Below are positions 63,801 to 64,000 of a stretch of DNA of 64,000 nt, piece by piece. Source of the DNA: Grimontia marina (GTDB lineage: Bacteria > Pseudomonadota > Gammaproteobacteria > Enterobacterales > Vibrionaceae); assembly GCF_900060185.1 (NCBI RefSeq), contig NZ_FIZY01000016.1:1-64000 (forward strand). Direction: 5' to 3'. Made by a program: the position numbers and the translations under genes. How positions within the stretch are numbered: the stretch's first letter is position 1; the number at the start of each line of letters is the position of its first letter. The notes beneath the pieces are model-generated. The model searched no databases. It was not told the origin of the DNA and saw only the letters and a list, made by a program, of their open reading frames with translations.

Positions 63801-64000
63801 CTTCGCCAGCGATGCTGCGCACCAATTGAAGGCCACGCTCGAACTGTTTAGCTGCGGCAGAAGACAGATCCAGCTTGTGTTTCAGGCTTAAAAGCTCAGA
63901 GGTTTGTGCCTCTTCCTGTGCTTTCAGTGAACCCAAATATTCGGTTGCGTTTTCTTGTGAAAGCTCGTCATTGCCTGTCAGTTCACGGGCTTTTTCCAGC
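60805..64000 (-). CDS. mukB: Chromosome partition protein MukB, C-terminal part
   Basis: The frame stays open to the right edge, so the N-terminal Walker A head is outside the window; about 1065 residues are visible. They include the long coiled coils, the hinge (GSDDARLQSLADTLGGTLLSEIYDD and APYFSALYGPARHAIVVP), and the C-terminal head with the ABC signature ALSTGEAIGTGQAILL and Walker B CRLLFLDEAARLD. MukB works with MukE and MukF, expected beyond the edge, to condense and separate the chromosome. ldtD, its neighbour in E. coli, is 12.7 kb away here. Confidence 0.96.
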   Translation of the reverse strand, partial: LEKARELTGNDELSQENATEYLGSLKAQEEAQTSELLSLKHKLDLSSAAAKQFERGLQLVRSIAGEVERSDAGAKAREVIAKGREFANLAANAEQLTSQHRDLERQMRSFQQAKTLSEQYQRQFNETVASEEVVELEMARQQERLETAEEAVGEQAEKVRELQRSENEINAKAVEFEKVAPAWIAAQEALEKLAEQTDAELYDNQAVLDTMQRVMADERETISTRDKLQAEKQALEAEIERLAQPGGSDDARLQSLADTLGGTLLSEIYDDITIDDAPYFSALYGPARHAIVVPDLKGIKEKLLDLDDCPEDLYIIEGDADGFDDSVFDVEELEDAVCVHLNDRQLRYSRFPKIPLFGRAAREHRLEILREKREELVENYAKASFDAQKLQRLTQSFNQFVSNHMNVAFNEDPEAALKDLREKRGSVQRQLAQLRESEQQVRSQLTGSKEAIALLNKLQHVVNALEDETLEGRLEEVESRLSQADEARHFTREHGKALAELENLVSTLDADPEQFDALNAAYQDADEALQSLKKTLFALSDLVERRHHFGYADAVELLDKSSELNEQLKAKLVDAERARTRSREHVKQVRDQVNQYNQLLASLKSSHQAKQETVAEFKRELVELGVRADVEAEERARIRRDELNAQLSQSRSRKSELEKGLTSIELEMKSLVKTLKKASKEYTELRTFVVNAKAGWMDVLKIARSSNVEKQLNRREMAYMSADELRSLSDKSLGALRLAVADNETLRDALRASEDMARPERKVLFYVAVYQHLRERIRHDIIRTDDPVEAIEEMEVELARLTEELTQREKRLAISSESVANIIRKTIQREQNRIRLLNQGLSNIAFGQVKGVRLNVSIRDTHAQLLEGLAEKAEQHQDLFGNNRLTFSEAMAKLFQRLNPHIDLGQRSPQILGEELLDYRNYLELGIEVNRGTDGWLQAESGALSTGEAIGTGQAILLMVVQSWEEESRRLRGKDVIPCRLLFLDEAARLDAKSISTLFELCHRLDMQLLIAAPENISPEQGTTYKLVRKIFNDKEHVHVVGLRGFGDVAKTSHPIQEALEIAE

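Overview
The window reads as a chromosomal segment of a marine gammaproteobacterium, most likely a member of the Vibrionaceae (Vibrio, Photobacterium, Enterovibrio or Grimontia type). This is an inference from gene content: MukB at the right end, a tandem glycine riboswitch on an AGCS transporter as in Vibrio cholerae, a DUF2982-like protein, an OlsF-type ornithine lipid synthase, a CosR-like MarR regulator, and textbook Gammaproteobacterial operators (LexA, PurR, CRP, NsrR, NrdR, Fur). Most of the window is single-copy metabolic and housekeeping DNA, with several decayed genes and small repeat elements between operons. Both window edges cut genes: a calcium-repeat protein on the left and mukB on the right.

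Layout. 1-5.1 kb: end of a Ca-binding repeat protein, an orphan Imm22-like immunity gene, an amidase lacking its nucleophile, and a membrane J-domain protein. 5.3-8.4 kb: riboswitch-controlled Na+/glycine-alanine symporter, a HAD phosphatase and a small DUF6482-like gene. 8.48 kb: a tRNA-Cys lacking part of its T-loop. 8.8-11.9 kb: split class II (B12) ribonucleotide reductase nrdJa-nrdJb behind NrdR boxes. 11.9-12.3 kb: an azoR relic cut by a repeat fragment. 12.5-18.4 kb: NTF2-like protein, MipA-type outer-membrane protein, 2OG-Fe oxygenase, an exported RelA/SpoT-domain protein, a class II amidotransferase and nnrS with an NsrR operator. 18.5-24.1 kb: a complete peptide ABC transporter operon.

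24.7-41 kb: a TauD-type dioxygenase whose stop codon lies in a repeat, adjacent GGDEF and EAL proteins, sbcB, a short ToxR-like regulator, yohJ-yohK-cdd, a DMT permease, purT, tpm, sulA with LexA box, an APC antiporter and two small unknown genes. 41-48 kb: a DUF2982-like gene, gloC, a phosphoesterase plus olsF, mepK and ldtD. In E. coli mukB-ldtD-mepK-gloC are contiguous; here that block is opened by olsF, by a 284-bp miniature inverted-repeat element and by about 12.5 kb of accessory genes.

48-61 kb: that accessory insert, with a Fur-type iron operon (imelysin, di-heme oxidoreductase, second imelysin, DUF1513), a CosR-like regulator, a frameshifted EamA gene, a REC-EAL response regulator, a relic of a YdhF-type aldo/keto reductase, an L-Asp/Glu racemase plus GNAT pair and a dCache-type chemoreceptor. 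60.8 kb to the end: mukB.

No CRISPR array, intact insertion sequence, prophage or rRNA was seen. The points most worth a second look are the exported RelA/SpoT protein, the T-loop-deleted tRNA-Cys, the amidase with Ser replaced by Gly, and the miniature element family with its gene-ending and gene-truncating copies.
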